This document shows positions 7,380 through 13,753 of a DNA stretch of 16,534 bases, piece after piece (positions within the stretch are counted from its first letter, which is position 1; every line of letters begins with the position of its first letter). Origin of the DNA: a bacterium (lineage in GTDB: Bacteria > Eremiobacterota > Eremiobacteria > Baltobacterales > Baltobacteraceae). Made by a program: the position numbers and the translations under genes. The stretch covers positions 1-16,534 of the forward strand of contig JAJYHP010000174.1 in assembly GCA_021784715.1 (NCBI GenBank), in the 5' to 3' direction. Under the pieces are notes generated by a model, which saw only the letters and a program-made list of their open reading frames with translations, had not been told where the DNA came from and made no database searches.

Positions 7380-7395
7380 TGTTTCACGAGAAACA
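7380..7395 (+). promoter_or_regulatory. parS-like centromere site 2
   Basis: TGTTTCACGAGAAACA, the same 16 bases as site 1, extended here to an 18-bp near-palindrome by flanking T and A. It lies 43 nt before the cca start at the right border of the repeat island, 817 bp from site 1. One base differs from the ParB consensus. Confidence 0.88.
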
Positions 7396-7434
7396 ATCCC
7401 TTTGAAAATACTCGTCGGGGCCATCGAAGCGGGG

Positions 7435-7440
7435 TAGAAT
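7435..7440 (+). promoter_or_regulatory. Possible -10 element of cca (TAGAAT)
   Basis: TAGAAT matches the sigma-70-type -10 consensus at 5 of 6 positions and includes the first bases of the ATG at 7439. Transcription from it would begin near 7447-7448, right at the second in-frame ATG (7448), which would make a leaderless mRNA. No good -35 is present at the usual distance. This is a position-based guess, strengthened by a similar element before trpS. Confidence 0.35.
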
Positions 7441-8842
7441 GGAGCCGATGCCGCTGCACCCCATAGACCGGTTGCTCGCCGATGCGCTTCCACCGGGGAC
7501 GCTTTTCTCTGTTGGCGGGCGGGTTCGCGACGAACTGCGCCTCGGCGCGGCCTCGGAACCGAAGGACTTCGATTACGTCGTGACCGGTCTTTCGTTCGCG
7601 GAGATCGAGGATCGGCTCAGGGCCCTGGGGCGCATCGATCTTGTCGGCGAGAGTTTTGCCGTTCTCAAGCTGACGCTGCACGGGGAGAGCGTGGACATCG
7701 CGCCTCCGCGGCGAGAGCGCTCGACTGGGGTCGGACATCGCGCCTTCGATATCGAGAGCGGGCTCGGCGTCAGCCTCGAGGAGGATCTCGGGCGCCGGGA
7801 TTTCCGCATGAACGCGATCGCGCGCGCTCTTCCCGGCGGTTCGTTGGTCGACCCATTCGGCGGAGTTGCCGATATCGCCGCCCGACGGATCGACATCATC
7901 GCACCGGCCGCCTTCCGTGAGGACCCCCTGCGGATGCTCCGGGCGGCGCAGTTCGCGGCCCGTTTTGATTTCTCGGTGAGCGAAGCGGCCCGGCAGGCGA
8001 TGCGCGAAGCCGCTCCCCTCGCCGCAACGATCTCGGGGGAACGCGTCATGGACGAGTTCCAGAAGCTCCTCGTGCTCGCGGAAAAGCCCTCGGTAGGGCT
8101 GCGATTACTCGAGGAGACGGGCGTCTTGGCGGTGCTCTTCCCTGAAGTGATCGAGGGTCGCGGTGTCGAGCAGAACGAGTGGCACGCTTTCGATGTGCTC
8201 GATCATAATTACGCCACCCTCGATGCCGCGCCGGCCGGAGATCTCGTTCTGCGCCTTGCCGCCCTCTTGCATGACGCGGGAAAACCACGAACCAAAGAGG
8301 GGCCGCACTTCTATCGGCACGAGCAGGTCGGTGGCGATCTTGCACGCTCGTTGCTTCACCGCACACGCTTCTCCAGTGAGGTGATCGACGAGGTCGAAGC
8401 CTTGGTGCGCAATCACATGTACGTTGCCGATCCCGACCTCAGCGAGCCTGCGCTGCGGCGCTTTATCCGCCGCGTCGGGGCCGATCGTCTCGAGCGGCAA
8501 TTCGCGCTCCGGCACGCCGATATCGTCGGGTCGGGCCTCCCCAAGCGCGACGACTCCAACGAGCGCTTCGAGGCGCGCGTTCATGCCGAGCTTGCGAAAA
8601 AGCCGCCGCTCGGCGTTCGCGATCTGGCGATCGACGGCGCAGAAGTCATCGAGGCAATGCGAGCTCGGGGGCTTGTCAACGCCGCGTTTCGAGGTGATAA
8701 GAGAGTAGGGGCGGCGCTCGCGCTTCTCCTCGAGAAGGTTACCGAAGAACCCGGGCATAACGAGCGTGATTCGCTCCTCGCGTTGCTTGAGGAGTATCTT
8801 TCATCGGCAAAACTCGAAGACGGCAGCCAAGGTTTCACGTGA
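7439..8842 (+). CDS. cca: CCA tRNA nucleotidyltransferase / poly(A) polymerase family, HD domain
   Basis: Class II nucleotidyltransferase that adds or repairs the 3' CCA of tRNA. The protein is 467 residues. The head domain has GGRVRD (26-31) and catalytic carboxylates D43 and D45 in KDFDYVV, then [13 protein letters not shown] and [18 protein letters not shown], all family signatures. The C-terminal half carries an HD domain with H278-D279 in ALLHDAGKP and a downstream RNHM. Start: ATG 7439 is used; ATG 7448 is also plausible if the mRNA is leaderless. The stop codon (8840-8842) lies inside parS site 3, and parA follows closely. Placing cca between rsmG and parA departs from the usual direct rsmG-parA junction. 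Whether it adds CCA, CC or A only cannot be read from sequence. Confidence 0.9.
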   Translation: MEPMPLHPIDRLLADALPPGTLFSVGGRVRDELRLGAASEPKDFDYVVTGLSFAEIEDRLRALGRIDLVGESFAVLKLTLHGESVDIAPPRRERSTGVGHRAFDIESGLGVSLEEDLGRRDFRMNAIARALPGGSLVDPFGGVADIAARRIDIIAPAAFREDPLRMLRAAQFAARFDFSVSEAARQAMREAAPLAATISGERVMDEFQKLLVLAEKPSVGLRLLEETGVLAVLFPEVIEGRGVEQNEWHAFDVLDHNYATLDAAPAGDLVLRLAALLHDAGKPRTKEGPHFYRHEQVGGDLARSLLHRTRFSSEVIDEVEALVRNHMYVADPDLSEPALRRFIRRVGADRLERQFALRHADIVGSGLPKRDDSNERFEARVHAELAKKPPLGVRDLAIDGAEVIEAMRARGLVNAAFRGDKRVGAALALLLEKVTEEPGHNERDSLLALLEEYLSSAKLEDGSQGFT

Positions 8843-8846
8843 AACA
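8831..8846 (+). promoter_or_regulatory. parS centromere site 3, overlapping the cca stop
   Basis: GGTTTCACGTGAAACA contains the perfect 14-bp palindrome GTTTCACGTGAAAC and differs from the ParB consensus only in its first base. It spans the last cca codons and the TGA stop, and ends 4 nt before the parA Shine-Dalgarno. It is the most symmetric of the three sites and is placed so that ParB binding could affect parAB transcription. Confidence 0.92.
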
Positions 8847-8850
8847 TTTA

Positions 8851-8855
8851 AGGAG
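8851..8855 (+). promoter_or_regulatory. Ribosome-binding site deciding a CTG start for parA
   Basis: AGGAG lies 6 nt before the CTG at 8862. No ATG, GTG or TTG occurs in frame nearby; the nearest upstream are a TTG about 75 nt away and a GTG at 8766, both inside cca. The Shine-Dalgarno position and homology (family MSRIIALxNQKGG) both point to the CTG. Confidence 0.7.
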
Positions 8856-8861
8856 ATTTCC

Positions 8862-9635
8862 CTGAGTCGTATCATCGCGTTGGTCAATCAGAAAGGCGGC
8901 GTCGGAAAATCGACGACCGCCGTCAATCTCGGTGCGGCCCTCGCGTTGGAAGGGCAGCGCGTTCTCGTCATCGATTGCGACCCGCAAGGCAACACCACCA
9001 CCGGCTTCGGTATCGAGAAAAGCAAACTCCGCGCCGACACCTACAGCGTTTTACTCGGCGATGCGCGCATCGACGACGCGCTCGTTCCCACCGACATCGC
9101 GCAGCTCGAATTGCTTCCTGCGACGCTCAATCTCGCCGGCGCGGAGATCGAGCTCGTCTCCGCACTCTCTCGCGAAACGCGCCTGCGCGCCGCGCTGCAA
9201 CCGATCGCTTCGCGGTACGACTACGTCCTCATCGATTGCCCGCCCTCGCTGGGTTTACTGACGATCAATGCGCTCACTGCCGCCGAAGAGATCGTCATTC
9301 CGGTGCAAGCGGAGTTCTACGCGCTCGAAGGTTTGACGCAGTTGACGGCCGTCGTTCACAAAGTGCGCGAAGCGCTCAATCCGAATTTACACGTGAGCGG
9401 CGTTCTCGTCACGATGTTCGACGGGCGGACGCGATTGGCGAGCGAAGTGATCGACGAACTCGAAAAATACTTCCCCGAACAAATGTACAAAACGCAGATT
9501 CCGCGGAATATTCGTTTGAGCGAGGCGCCCTCGTACGGGCAGCCGGCGATTCTTTTCGACATTAAAAGCCGCGGCGCGCAGGCGTATATCGCGCTCGCGC
9601 AAGAGATCGGCGTGCGCGCGAAGGCAGGCGCGTGA
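8862..9635 (+). CDS. parA: Chromosome-partitioning ATPase ParA/Soj
   Basis: ATPase that, with ParB-parS, segregates the origin region of the chromosome. Starting at CTG 8862 the protein is 257 residues, normal for Soj/ParA (about 250-260), and begins (L)[12 protein letters not shown]. The deviant Walker A is KGGVGKST (11-18), Walker A' is VIDCDPQGN and Walker B is [26 protein letters not shown] near the C-terminus is a family signature. The frame is open upstream to a GTG at 8766, but the added 32 residues have no similarity to ParA and overlap cca by 77 bp, so I reject that start. The TGA overlaps the parB GTG by 4 nt. No N-terminal HTH is present, so this is the chromosomal type. Confidence 0.93.
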   Translation: MSRIIALVNQKGGVGKSTTAVNLGAALALEGQRVLVIDCDPQGNTTTGFGIEKSKLRADTYSVLLGDARIDDALVPTDIAQLELLPATLNLAGAEIELVSALSRETRLRAALQPIASRYDYVLIDCPPSLGLLTINALTAAEEIVIPVQAEFYALEGLTQLTAVVHKVREALNPNLHVSGVLVTMFDGRTRLASEVIDELEKYFPEQMYKTQIPRNIRLSEAPSYGQPAILFDIKSRGAQAYIALAQEIGVRAKAGA

Positions 9636-10522
9636 GCGCGCCCAAGCGCGGGCTCGGCCGCGGGCTCACCGCCCTCCTCGGCGATGCCGGGGTCGCGCCG
9701 ACGCCGGTGCGCCCGACCGCATCGACCCCCGAGATCTCCGGCGACGTCGTGCGCGAGATTCCCATCGACCGCGTCTCGCCCAACGCCGCGCAGCCCCGCA
9801 AGCATTTCGACAGCAACGCACTCGCCGAACTCGCCGCATCGATCGAACAGTACGGCGTACTCGTCCCCATTATCGTGCGCGCGCGCGGCGAACGCTTCGA
9901 GATCATTGCAGGCGAACGGCGCTGGCGCGCGAGCGCGCTCGCTAAAAAAAGCGGCATTCCGGCGATCGTGCGCGCGAGCAACGACGTCGAATCGATCGAA
10001 GTCGCCATAGTCGAGAACTTGCAACGTGAAGATCTCAATCCGCTTGAAGAAGCGTACGGCTTCGCGCACCTCATCGACGAGTATTCGTTCACGCAAGAAC
10101 AACTCGCCGTTCGCATCGGCAAAAGCCGCCCCGCGATCGCAAACGCACTGCGATTGTTGACGCTCGACGACGAGATAAAAGCGATGCTCGTCGAGCGTCG
10201 CATTAGCGCCGGGCACGCGCGCGCGTTGCTTGCCGTTCCGGCCGCCAAACGTCTCGCGCTGGCGCGACGCGTCGCCGACGAACAGCTCTCGGTCCGCGCG
10301 ATCGAAGAACTCGTGCGCGAAACTGCTGCCCCAACCTCGCGGCGCAGCGAACCAACGGCGCGCGAACTCGATGCCGACGAGCGTGCGTTCGTCGAAGGGT
10401 TAGAACGCCGATTCGGAACCGCCGCGCGGATCGTCCGCTCCGGAAAAGGCGGGCGCATCGAACTGCGCTTTTCCGACGACGAGGAGCTGATGCGTCTCGG
10501 CGACCTCTTATTGGACGCCTAG
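9632..10522 (+). CDS. parB: Chromosome-partitioning protein ParB/Spo0J
   Basis: CTP-dependent DNA clamp that loads at parS sites and spreads. The protein is 296 residues. The ParA-stimulating N-terminus [13 protein letters not shown] is at 6-18. The N-domain has [16 protein letters not shown] and the CTP-binding GERRWRA (94-100), then [15 protein letters not shown] from about 127. The parS-reading helix-turn-helix is [20 protein letters not shown] from about 154. The C-terminal dimerisation domain ends [19 protein letters not shown] 9632 overlaps the parA stop (GTGA). Its three candidate target sites lie 0.8 to 3 kb upstream. All canonical motifs are present. Confidence 0.96.
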   Translation: MSAPKRGLGRGLTALLGDAGVAPTPVRPTASTPEISGDVVREIPIDRVSPNAAQPRKHFDSNALAELAASIEQYGVLVPIIVRARGERFEIIAGERRWRASALAKKSGIPAIVRASNDVESIEVAIVENLQREDLNPLEEAYGFAHLIDEYSFTQEQLAVRIGKSRPAIANALRLLTLDDEIKAMLVERRISAGHARALLAVPAAKRLALARRVADEQLSVRAIEELVRETAAPTSRRSEPTARELDADERAFVEGLERRFGTAARIVRSGKGGRIELRFSDDEELMRLGDLLLDA

Positions 10523-10538
10523 GACCGCAGGTGTACGC

Positions 10539-10748
10539 ATGAACTCCGGTCCCGGGCCGCTCTTTCCATTCACGCGCGCGCTCTCGCTGGCGATGGGCGC
10601 GGTGCTCTGCTTCGGGTTTCTCGTTCCCCTCGCGCTCCAACGCGGCCAACGCCTGCTCGCGTTTGCCGTCATCGGCGTGTTCGTCCTCTACGTTGCGGCC
10701 AACGTCGTGCTCTGGCTGCGTCTACGTTCGGTAAAAAACAAACCGTGA
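10539..10748 (+). CDS. Small membrane protein, two predicted helices
   Basis: A 69-residue protein I do not recognise. It has two hydrophobic segments, about residues 14-32 (LSLAMGAVLCFGFLVPLAL) and 39-60 (LLAFAVIGVFVLYVAANVVL), joined by a short basic loop (QRGQR), and a basic C-terminus RLRSVKNKP that should be cytoplasmic. The ATG is 16 nt after parB with AGG about 7 nt upstream, and the TGA overlaps the thiE GTG by 4 nt, so it sits in a transcription unit with parB and thiE. The overlap and hydrophobic pattern support a real gene. A role in thiamine transport or in origin anchoring could be imagined, but nothing in the sequence shows it. Confidence 0.7.
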   Translation: MNSGPGPLFPFTRALSLAMGAVLCFGFLVPLALQRGQRLLAFAVIGVFVLYVAANVVLWLRLRSVKNKP

Positions 10749-11377
10749 ATCGAGCCGACGCACGCGCGTTGCTGCGCGGGCCCTACGCGATCGTCAACGA
10801 GACGCCCGGCGCCGAACGTATCGTCGAGGCGGTGCTCGCCACGGGAATACGGATCGTGCAGTATCGAGCGAAAGAAGGCCTCGATCCGGAGCGATTGCGG
10901 GCGTTCTGCGAGCGCGTGCAATCGCGCGGCGCGCTCGCGATCGGCAACGACGATTGGCGGGCCGCACGAGCGGCGGGCTGCGACGGCGTCCACCTCGGCC
11001 CCGGGGACGACGGCTTCGAAGAGCCGGCGCGAGTGCGCGCGCTCTGGCCCGAAGCGATCCTCGGTCTCTCGATCGGGCTACCCGACGAAGCGCGCGCCAT
11101 CGACGTGCGCGCCGTCGATTATCTCGGCGTCGGCGCGGTCTTCGCGACCGCGAGTAAGCCCGACGCCGGCGATCCGATCGGCCTCGACGGCCTCCGCGCG
11201 GTCGTCGACGCGACGACGCTGCCGATCTGCGCGATCGGCGGCATTACCTCCGAGCGGCTTGCGAGCGTGCGCGCGAGCGGCGCGACGATGGCGGCGACGA
11301 TCTCCGCGCTCGCCGCGAGTGCCGACCCGCTCGATGCCGCACGCCGCTTCGTTGCGGCATGGGAGGCGGCAGCGTGA
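10745..11377 (+). CDS. thiE: Thiamine-phosphate synthase ThiE
   Basis: Condenses HMP pyrophosphate with the thiazole phosphate to give thiamine phosphate. The 210-residue TIM-barrel protein shows IRIVQYRAKEG (family QxRxK), GNDDW (the NDD substrate motif), GVHLGPGDD, GLSIG, YLGVGAVFATASKPDAG (family YxGxGPxxxTxTKxDA) and AIGGI, in the expected order. GTG 10745 overlaps the stop of the small membrane gene, and the TGA overlaps the GTG of the thiD-like gene. Deviations: A replaces the usual E in QYREK, and SKPD replaces TKxD with the lysine kept. A single ThiE domain is present; no other thiamine genes are in the window. Confidence 0.9.
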   Translation: MNRADARALLRGPYAIVNETPGAERIVEAVLATGIRIVQYRAKEGLDPERLRAFCERVQSRGALAIGNDDWRAARAAGCDGVHLGPGDDGFEEPARVRALWPEAILGLSIGLPDEARAIDVRAVDYLGVGAVFATASKPDAGDPIGLDGLRAVVDATTLPICAIGGITSERLASVRASGATMAATISALAASADPLDAARRFVAAWEAAA

Positions 11378-12117
11378 AAGCGGTCCTCAGCATCGGCACG
11401 ACCCACCCGTGGAACATCGCCGGGCTCGGGCTCGACATTCAGTTGGGCGCGCGTACCGGCAACGAGGTTTTCACGGTCGTCGCCGCGGTGAGCGCGCAGA
11501 ACGGCGATGGCGTTCGCGCGCTGCACGCCGTCGATCTTGCCACCGTGCGCGCGCAACTCGCCTGCCTGCCGTGGCCGCATATTTCGGCGATTCGCGTCGG
11601 CGCACTGCCGAGCGCCGAGCACGTCGCGCTCGTCGCGGAGTGCATCGAAGCGCATCCGCGGCTCTACGCCGTCATCGATCCCGTGCTCGCCGCCTCGCCG
11701 GGTGGAGCGCTCGTCTCGGCGGGAACGCTCGAAGCGCTGCGCGAGCGGCTATTGCGGCTCGAGAATGCGATCGTGACGCCGAATCTCGCCGAGGCCGGCG
11801 CGCTTCTCGGAGGGCGATCGGTGGCGCGCGACGAGATGGACGAAGCGGCGCGGGCGTTGCTCGCCCTCGGCGTCTGCGCGGTGGTGCTCACCGGCGGACA
11901 CCTCGACGGCGATCCACGCGACGTGCTCGTCGAGCGCGCTCGCGATCGCATACGCTCCGAAACGCTCTCCGGATCGCGGATACCGGGAAAGCATCGCGGA
12001 ACGGGCTGTACGCTGGCGTTCGGTCTCGCCGCCGCGCTCGCCGACGGCGCCTCCATCGGGGATGCACTTCGCTCCGCGCGTGCGTTGGTGCGCGCGCGTC
12101 TCGGCGAAGCGGTATAA
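11374..12117 (+). CDS. thiD: Divergent HMP/HMP-phosphate kinase (ThiD-like)
   Basis: Ribokinase-fold kinase that probably phosphorylates hydroxymethylpyrimidine (phosphate) for ThiE next door. The 247-residue protein keeps VVAAVSAQNGDGV, VIDPVLAASPGGALVS, IVTPNLAEAGALLG, VVLTGGHLDGD and the anion-hole RGTGCTLAF with its cysteine. The N-terminal substrate loop is unlike typical ThiD: SIGTTHPWNIAGLGLDIQ stands where GSDxSGGAGIQADLKT is expected. Start: GTG 11374 overlaps the thiE stop and has GGAGG at 11361-11365, 8 nt upstream; an ATG at 11359 would add MGGGS. Conserved motifs and thiE linkage favour ThiD, but the altered loop leaves substrate specificity open; a related sugar or pyrimidine kinase is possible. 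Confidence 0.8.
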   Translation: MKAVLSIGTTHPWNIAGLGLDIQLGARTGNEVFTVVAAVSAQNGDGVRALHAVDLATVRAQLACLPWPHISAIRVGALPSAEHVALVAECIEAHPRLYAVIDPVLAASPGGALVSAGTLEALRERLLRLENAIVTPNLAEAGALLGGRSVARDEMDEAARALLALGVCAVVLTGGHLDGDPRDVLVERARDRIRSETLSGSRIPGKHRGTGCTLAFGLAAALADGASIGDALRSARALVRARLGEAV

Positions 12118-12121
12118 CGCA

Positions 12122-12151
12122 TTGACGTTCGCAGCGGCGGCAAGGTAGAAA
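12122..12151 (+). promoter_or_regulatory. Possible trpS promoter
   Basis: TTGACG (12122-12127) and TAGAAA (12146-12151) are separated by 18 nt. The first matches the -35 consensus at 5 of 6 positions, the second the -10 at 4 of 6. Initiation 6-7 nt after the -10 would fall at or next to the trpS ATG (12158), implying a leaderless or near-leaderless mRNA. Part of the spacer is GC-rich. The thiD-trpS gap is only 40 nt, so read-through is equally possible. Confidence 0.35.
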
Positions 12152-12157
12152 CGAACG

Positions 12158-13156
12158 ATGGCATTGGAACGAAAACCGCGCGTGATGTCGGGCATGCGCC
12201 CGACCGGCGGGCTCCATCTCGGTCATCTCGTCGGCGTGCTGACGCAATGGCGCGATTTTTGCGATAGCGCAGAGGCCTTCTACGAGGTCGCCGATCTGCA
12301 CGCGTATACGACCGGGTTTGAAAATCCGCAGAGCATTCGCGACGAACGTAACGAGATGGTTGCCGTGTGGCTCGCGGCCGGCGTCGACCCACAGAAGGCG
12401 ACGATTTTTTTACAGAGCGCCGTGCCGGAGATCTCCGAACTGCACGTCTTGCTCTCGATGGTGACGCCGGTTTCGTGGCTCGAACGCGTGCCGACTCACA
12501 AAGGGCAGATCGAAGCGCTCGGCGCCGAGATTGCGACCTATGGATTTCTCGGCTATCCCTTGTTGCAGCTCTGCGATATTGCCGTCGTGCGCGGCGAACG
12601 CGTTCCGGTGGGGCGCGACCAAGTCGCGCACCTCGAATTCGGTCGCGAGGTCGTTCGTCGTTTCAACTATCTCTACGGTGATGGCGCGGAGGTGCTCGTC
12701 GAACCGCAGCCGACGCTCTCGGAATTCCCTGAAGTACCGGGGACCGACGGGCGCAAAATGAGCAAGAGCTACGACAACGCAATCCTCATCGCCGACGACG
12801 AAGCAACGACGACGCAGCGCATCCGCACGATGTTTACCGACCCGCTGAAATTGCGCAAAGGCGATCCCGGTCACCCCGAGATCTGTCCGGTCTTCGCGCT
12901 ATGGAAATTGGTGCCCGCAGCCGAACTCGAACGGATCGCGAGCGAATGCCGGAGCGGCGCTCTCGGTTGCGTCGCCGACAAAACGGCGTTTGCCGAAGCG
13001 CTTAACGCCTATCTCGCGCCGGTGCGCGAACGGTACCGTCTCTTTCGCAGCGACCCGGGCGAAGTGGAGCGCATTATCGCCGAAGGGACCGCGCGCACGC
13101 GCGCCATTGCGGCCGACGTCATCGCCGACGTCAAACGCGCGATGAAGTTGCTCTAG
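12158..13156 (+). CDS. trpS: Tryptophanyl-tRNA synthetase
   Basis: Class I aminoacyl-tRNA synthetase that charges tRNA-Trp. The 332-residue length fits bacterial TrpS. The HIGH motif is HLGH at residues 20-23 within SGMRPTGGLHLGHLVG, and KMSKS is at 200-204 in DGRKMSKSYDNAI. VADLHAYTT, LQSAVPE, YPLLQLCDIAVVRGERVPVG and DQVAHLEF match the tryptophan and ATP pocket segments of the family. The 40-nt gap after thiD contains a possible promoter. The stop is only 6 nt from the stop of the convergent small membrane gene, with no terminator hairpin between them. Confidence 0.96.
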   Translation: MALERKPRVMSGMRPTGGLHLGHLVGVLTQWRDFCDSAEAFYEVADLHAYTTGFENPQSIRDERNEMVAVWLAAGVDPQKATIFLQSAVPEISELHVLLSMVTPVSWLERVPTHKGQIEALGAEIATYGFLGYPLLQLCDIAVVRGERVPVGRDQVAHLEFGREVVRRFNYLYGDGAEVLVEPQPTLSEFPEVPGTDGRKMSKSYDNAILIADDEATTTQRIRTMFTDPLKLRKGDPGHPEICPVFALWKLVPAAELERIASECRSGALGCVADKTAFAEALNAYLAPVRERYRLFRSDPGEVERIIAEGTARTRAIAADVIADVKRAMKLL

Positions 13157-13162
13157 GTCCTG

Positions 13163-13453
13163 TTATTCGGCGTACGAGCGATCCCAGAGCCAGCGGCGCG
13201 CTTTCTGCGGCTCGTTGCGAATGCGGGAGTAGACATAGGCGACGATTGCGAGCGCGATAAACAGGATCGTGGCAATGAAATCCCCGGTTCGCAGAATGCC
13301 GGGTACCCGAAACGCGGAGAGTCTCGCAAGGGCGAGGTCGCCGAGCGCGAGGGCAAAGAGGATCCACGCCGCTCGTAGGAACGGCGCGCTCCTCTCGGTA
13401 CGCAGTGCAATGGTGATCCACGCAATCGAGATGAGCGCCTGAATAAAGATCAC
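13163..13453 (-). CDS. Small membrane protein, three predicted helices
   Basis: A 96-residue protein I do not recognise. Hydrophobic stretches are IFIQALISIAWITIAL, FLRAAWILFALALGDLALA and FIATILFIALAIVAYVYSRI, followed by a polar basic tail RNEPQKARRWLWDRSYAE. The GTG start (13453-13451) overlaps the stop of the upstream gene as GTGA, so the two are probably cotranslated, and it is the last gene of the leftward aminotransferase unit. The coupling and clean helix pattern make it a likely gene; no functional motif is visible. Confidence 0.65.
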   Translation of the reverse strand: MIFIQALISIAWITIALRTERSAPFLRAAWILFALALGDLALARLSAFRVPGILRTGDFIATILFIALAIVAYVYSRIRNEPQKARRWLWDRSYAE

Positions 13454-13746
13454 GGGTTTCCACCAGCATTACTACCGCGAGCCCACGGATAGGCGCCGAA
13501 GCGCTGCGGTTCACGACGCAGCATCGAGATCGCCCAGAGGAGAATCGCCGGAGCAACCTCGGCGAGTTTCCACATCCATCCACTCGGTAAAGCACGCTCG
13601 ACGACGAGTATGCCGTGAGCGATGACGACAAGGAAGAGCCAGAGCATCGCGAGGCGGAGTATCCTCTGAGAAGAAGTCGTCCGCATCACCATGCTCGCCA
13701 CTAGGACGGCGAGGAGGATTTCGACCGGGTTGACGGCGTCGAGCAC
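13450..13746 (-). CDS. Small membrane protein of the aminotransferase operon
   Basis: About 98 residues from GTG 13746, chosen because it lies just after the aminotransferase stop (7 nt gap) and has TAGG 6 nt upstream; the frame extends further upstream but then lies inside the aminotransferase gene and is highly basic. Hydrophobic segments are VEILLAVLVASMVM, LAMLWLFLVVIAHGILVV and EVAPAILLWAISML, followed by a hydrophilic tail REPQRFGAYPWARGS. The stop overlaps the next gene by 4 nt. Both small proteins have three helices and contain a basic (R)xEPQ(R/K) motif (RREPQRF here, RNEPQKA in the next), which hints that they are diverged paralogues or partners. Function unknown. Confidence 0.6.
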   Translation of the reverse strand: MLDAVNPVEILLAVLVASMVMRTTSSQRILRLAMLWLFLVVIAHGILVVERALPSGWMWKLAEVAPAILLWAISMLRREPQRFGAYPWARGSNAGGNP

Positions 13747-13753
13747 TCGATGC

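Larger units (their letters stand above)
6497..7438. other. Non-coding repeat island between rsmG and cca
   Basis: This 942-nt stretch holds no convincing gene. It contains two parS-like sites (6563-6578 and 7380-7395) and, between them, a mosaic of direct repeats of 63 to 138 bp, REP-like hairpins and many GAGCG/CGCTCG words. An open frame at 6640-7176 translates to repeated Ser/Arg/Gly-rich sequence such as GTVTPSRWRSHRIEG, which is what translated REP-type DNA looks like, so it is not called. I see no DnaA box clusters, tRNA or transposase fragment. Confidence 0.75.

Noticed and set aside
6497..7438. oriC in the rsmG-cca gap
   Set aside because: No DnaA boxes (TTATCCACA type) or AT-rich unwinding segment were seen; the origin more likely lies left of rpmH.
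11259..12125. 288-codon + strand frame overlapping thiE and thiD in another frame
   Set aside because: Extremely Arg-rich, typical of an out-of-frame reading of GC-rich DNA.
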